Shown: one piece after another, positions 61,157-64,000 of the stretch
Layout of the letters: the number at the start of each line of letters is the position of its first letter
Position numbering within the stretch: the stretch's first letter is position 1
NCBI GenBank assembly: GCA_963771715.1
Contig: CAVYUQ010000010.1
Location: forward strand, 124,001 to 188,000
DNA: 64,000 bases
Direction: 5' to 3'
Source of the DNA: JACVRW01 sp963771715
GTDB lineage: Bacteria; Actinomycetota; Thermoleophilia; Solirubrobacterales; Thermoleophilaceae
Program-made: the position numbers and the translations under genes
The notes under the pieces: generated by a model
What the model saw: only the letters and a program-made list of their open reading frames with translations
What the model was told of the DNA's origin: nothing
Databases searched by the model: none

Positions 61157-61845
61157 GGCCGGTGCGACCCCGGCTCGACCTCCACGAGGCCTTCGCGAAC
61201 CGCCCACAGCGCGGCCTGGGTGCGTGAGCTGAGCCGGAGCTTGCGAAGGATCCTGGAGACGTGAGTCCTGGCCGTTCGCTCGCTGATGGCGAGCTCGGTG
61301 GCGATCTGCTTGTTGGGCTTGCCCGCCGCCACGAGCCGAAGCACCTCGAGCTCTCTCGAGGTGAGGTCGGAGGTGGGGTCGTCGCCGGGCCGCTGCCGAA
61401 GCGAGGACATCAGCCGCCTCGCGATGCCCGGATCGAGCTGAAGCTCGCCTCGGTGCGCGGCCCGAACGGCGGCCGCCACGTCGTCGGCATCGGAGTCCTT
61501 GAGCAGGTATCCCGACGCCCCCGCTTCGAGCGCGGCGTGCACCCGCTCCTGCTCGGCGAACGAGGTGAGCGCCACCACCTCGATGTCCTCGTAGAGGGCT
61601 CGGACCTGGCGGGTGGACTCGATCCCGTCCACGGGAGCCATCTGCAGGTCCATGACGATCACGTCCGGCCGGCGGCCCTCCGAGTCCATCGACGCAAGCA
61701 GCTCGAGGGCCTCCTTGCCACCGGCTGCCTGACCGAGCACGTCGATATCGGGCTCGCTGTCGAGGAAGGCCAGCAGCCCGCGCCGGACCACCTCGTGGTC
61801 GTCCACCACGAGGACGCCGATGCGCTCGTCGGACCCGTGCTCCAC
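61153..61845 (-). CDS. NarL/LuxR-family response regulator
   Basis: 230 residues from GTG 61845, one base after the kinase stop. Receiver: RIGVLVVDDHEVVRRGLLAF with acidic pocket, phospho-Asp in VIVMDLQMAPVDGIE (near 64), VVALTSFAE and LLKDSDADDV (Lys). Output: SDLTSRELEVLRLVAAGKPN, ISERTARTHVSRILRKLRL, a LuxR helix-turn-helix. It receives phosphate from the MASE1 kinase in the same operon. Targets unknown; the adjacent ABC exporter is a candidate. Confidence 0.95.
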   Translation of the reverse strand: MEHGSDERIGVLVVDDHEVVRRGLLAFLDSEPDIDVLGQAAGGKEALELLASMDSEGRRPDVIVMDLQMAPVDGIESTRQVRALYEDIEVVALTSFAEQERVHAALEAGASGYLLKDSDADDVAAAVRAAHRGELQLDPGIARRLMSSLRQRPGDDPTSDLTSRELEVLRLVAAGKPNKQIATELAISERTARTHVSRILRKLRLSSRTQAALWAVREGLVEVEPGSHRP

Positions 61846-61846
61846 C

Positions 61847-63456
61847 TCAGCCCGTCCCGTTCTCCGCCGGGACCTGGACGCGGACGACCGTCCCCAAGCC
61901 GGGGGCGCTCGCGATCGTGAGCTGCCCGCCGATCTCGGCAGCACGGCTGCGCATCGAGTCCAAGCCGAAGTGGCCGGGATGTCCGGCGGCTGGGTCGAAG
62001 CCCCGCCCGTCGTCGCGGACCTCGACGACGACGTGCCCGTCCTCGGCATCCACGTGAACGTGCGCGGTGGTGGCCCCCGCGTGCTTCAGGACGTTGGCGA
62101 GCGCCTCCCGGGAGATCGCGAACAGCTGGGTCTCCACGCGCTGGGACAGCCCGAGCCGCGGCCCCGGGCCCCGGACCTCGATCGTTGGCCCGTCTGAAGC
62201 GCGCAGTCCGGACGCGTGCCCGGCGAGCGCGGCCACCAGCCCGTCGTGGACCGGCTCGCTGCGCAGCTCGAATATGAGGCCGCGCATCTCGCTCTGGACG
62301 CTCTTGGTGAGGTCCGCGATCGCGCCGAGCGACCGCCCGACACGCCCGGACGGCGTGGCGCCCTCCTGCACCAGGGCCTTCTGCGCGGTGCGCGTGTGGA
62401 GCACCGTCGAGAACAGCGCCTGGGAGACCGAGTCGTGCAGGTCGCGAGCGATCCGGCGCCGTTCCTCCACGGCCCGCTCGCCCTCGCTTCTGCGCGCTTC
62501 CGCGAGCTCCCTCGACGAGCGCTCGCGCTCGCTCACCACGACGCTCAGGAACAGCGTCGTGAGCGCCGCGACGGCGATGTAGAGCTGCGTGCTGAGTGTC
62601 CGGTGGTCGATCGTCTGCTCCGAGAAGGGCCCGACGTCGTTGGCCGTGACGCCGATCGCCACGCCGGCGGTGATCGCGGTGGCCAGCGTGGCGCCCGGGG
62701 GGCCGAATCGGAACGCTGCCCAGATGAGCGCCGGGAACACCATGTAGGTGATCGGCTCCTCCGTGGAGACCGCCACCACGCCGAGCGCCGTGACGGCCCC
62801 GATCACCGCCGCGCCCTCCCAGGTCCGGATCCGGCGCCACGCGCGCATGGGATACCGAGCCCACGCGAGCAGCAGCGGCAGGACGACGAGTCCGCCGGAG
62901 GTGTCGCCCAGCCACCAGGTGCGCCAGAACTCCGCGGCGCCCGACTCGTCGACGACGCCACCGGCGACCATCGAGATCGTGCCGACCGTGGCGCTGATCG
63001 CTGTGGCGGTGCCCAACGCCACCAGCATGCCGCCCACGTGCTCGACGCGGTCCATCCCCGCGTTCGGCCCGATCAGCCGGCGCAGCAGCAGGGCGCCGAC
63101 GATGATCTCCGCCATGTTTCCCGCCTGCTGGCCCAGCAGGCTTCCGAATGGGATCGCGCTGTGGTCGAGCAGCAGCTCGCCGTTCACGGCGAGCTCGCCG
63201 AGCAGCACGCCGGGCCACCAGCGCACGCCCCAGAGATAGAGGGCCGCGATCCCGAGGCCCGCCGGAGGCCAGATCGCGGAGACCGAGGCGGTGTACCGCA
63301 GCGTCTGGCCGAGCTTCGCGGCGCCGTAGTAGGAAGCGCCGAGCAACACCATGCCGGCGACGACTCGGAGCGATGGCCAGCGCAGACTGCGCGAGGCCGC
63401 CGGGGGGAGCGTCGGCTTGATGGCAGGCAGCTGTGCTTGCGTGCTGATTGCCGCAT
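61847..63456 (-). CDS. MASE1-type sensor histidine kinase (NarX/DesK group), start shifted
   Basis: About 536 residues: eight or so membrane helices of a MASE1 domain (TASVSAIWPPAGLGIAALYL, RTWWLGDTSGGLVVLPLLLA), then HisKA_3 with the phospho-His in RRIARDLHDSVSQALFSTVL (near 339) and HATPase with NVLKHAGATTAHVHV and VRDDGRGFDPAAG. The kinase frame has no canonical start before its first helix; ATG 63456 with GGAGG seven bases upstream is one frame off, so one base is probably missing between 63415 and 63450. MASE1 senses unknown membrane-associated signals. Confidence 0.9.
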
Positions 63457-63663
63457 TATCGCCCCTCCGGCTATGAGCCAAATGACGTATGGCGGCACCG
63501 ACGAATGTCCCGCTTTCGGTGCGACATACGCCGGTTGTTCCGGGTTTTACCGCCAGCGATGCTGAAAGGCCACGGACTTCCCCCCCGACACCAGGCCGAC
63601 GTTGGCGGCCCTCCCAGCCGGCGGCGGTGCCCTCTCCGCCGCCGCCGGCCTGGTCGCCCGCAG

Positions 63664-63972
63664 ATGAACGGGCGATCGACCACAGGCCTGGAGTTCTGCC
63701 TGGTATGCGGGCGCGACTTCGTCTCGATGGTTCGCTGCACCAAGGCCGGCGGCGACAGCTGGTGGCTGCTCCTGCGCTGCGGGGCCTGCGGCACGTGGCA
63801 CGAGACGTTCGCACGGGATTACGCCGTCGCGGCACTGCACCACTCGATCGCACGCGGTCTCCAAACCGTGGCCGAGGGGGCGAGGTGCCTTGACCTCGAG
63901 CGGATGGGCTCGGAGGTCGAGACGTTCACCCAGGCCCTCGAGCTCGACCTGATAGACGCGGACGACTTCTAG
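63664..63972 (+). CDS. Small zinc-ribbon protein
   Basis: 102 residues from ATG 63664. LEFCLVCGRDFVSMVRC and LLLRCGACGTWHETF form two CxxC knuckles of a zinc ribbon; the remainder is helical (DYAVAALHHSIARGLQTVAE, EVETFTQALELDLIDADDF). No enzymatic motif. Such proteins often contact RNA, DNA or other proteins. It is divergent from the histidine kinase, with 207 bp between starts that show no recognisable element beyond the kinase ribosome-binding site. Confidence 0.7.
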   Translation: MNGRSTTGLEFCLVCGRDFVSMVRCTKAGGDSWWLLLRCGACGTWHETFARDYAVAALHHSIARGLQTVAEGARCLDLERMGSEVETFTQALELDLIDADDF

Positions 63973-64000
63973 CCGGGGCTAAAGGACTCGGGCCGTGCGC

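Noticed and set aside
1..64000. CRISPR arrays, transposases, integrases, tRNA or rRNA genes
   Set aside because: No regularly spaced repeats, terminal inverted repeats with a transposase, or structural RNA signatures were seen by eye on either strand; a tRNA scan was not possible.

Overview
The window is very GC-rich double-stranded genomic DNA, densely coding on both strands. It has many GTG/TTG starts and 1-4 bp start/stop overlaps, and no tRNA, rRNA, insertion sequence, prophage or CRISPR array was recognised. A sortase-anchored surface protein, two c-di-AMP riboswitches, a NarL-type two-component system, a LuxR/TPR regulator, F420/FMN-type oxidoreductase folds and a lasso-type RiPP locus point to a high-GC actinobacterium. 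The blend with cytochrome c maturation genes (CcmE/CcmF) and a free-living exopolysaccharide locus would fit the Thermoleophilia/Solirubrobacterales, but that placement is inference.

Layout. 1-2.4 kb: truncated ASCH protein and a secreted GH2 glycosidase. 2.5-7.9 kb: proton antiporter, LPFTG surface protein, cupin, ccmE-ccmF-ccmI-like genes and secG. 8-15.6 kb: TldE/TldD pair, YceI, amine oxidase, lipase-like hydrolase, CBS protein, DUF554 and flavin reductase. 15.7-23.8 kb: VOC protein, a c-di-AMP riboswitch driving an NlpC/P60-like wall hydrolase, a LuxR/TPR regulator, SnoaL-like proteins, a GH1 glucosidase and small conserved proteins. 23.7-27.7 kb: a membrane PP2C/SpoIIE phosphatase with an extracytoplasmic part, then a tyrosinase divergent from a stand-alone copy of its own C-terminal domain. 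27.8-35.3 kb: NAD kinase coupled to an NhaA-DsbA fusion, a DrrAB-type ABC exporter and an MFS exporter. 35.3-39.7 kb: an alpha-oxoamine synthase translationally coupled to a GGDEF-EAL receptor and the MFS exporter.

39.8-50.1 kb is an exopolysaccharide locus: flippase-like protein, polyprenyl sugar-phosphotransferase, two GT2 enzymes, a Wzy-like ligase and two secreted glycosidases, one of them behind a second c-di-AMP riboswitch. 50.2-61.1 kb is the most interesting region, a lasso-type RiPP locus. It has a nucleotidyltransferase, B2 peptidase, HPr-kinase-like peptide kinase, asparagine-synthetase-like cyclase, a 37-residue precursor (missed by a length cut-off), an intrinsic terminator/attenuator, a B1/RRE protein, and then a PaaK/CapK-like adenylating enzyme and a second, glutaminase-less asparagine-synthetase-like protein. 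A methyltransferase/2OG-oxygenase pair lies antisense, and an ABC exporter follows. 61.1-64 kb holds a MASE1 histidine kinase/NarL regulator pair and a small zinc-ribbon protein.

About ten otherwise intact genes are broken by one-base shifts, mostly between 3 and 27 kb and near 58.8 and 63.4 kb. Most can be repaired by removing or adding one G/C. This looks more like residual sequencing indels than real gene decay, and such genes are annotated across the break.
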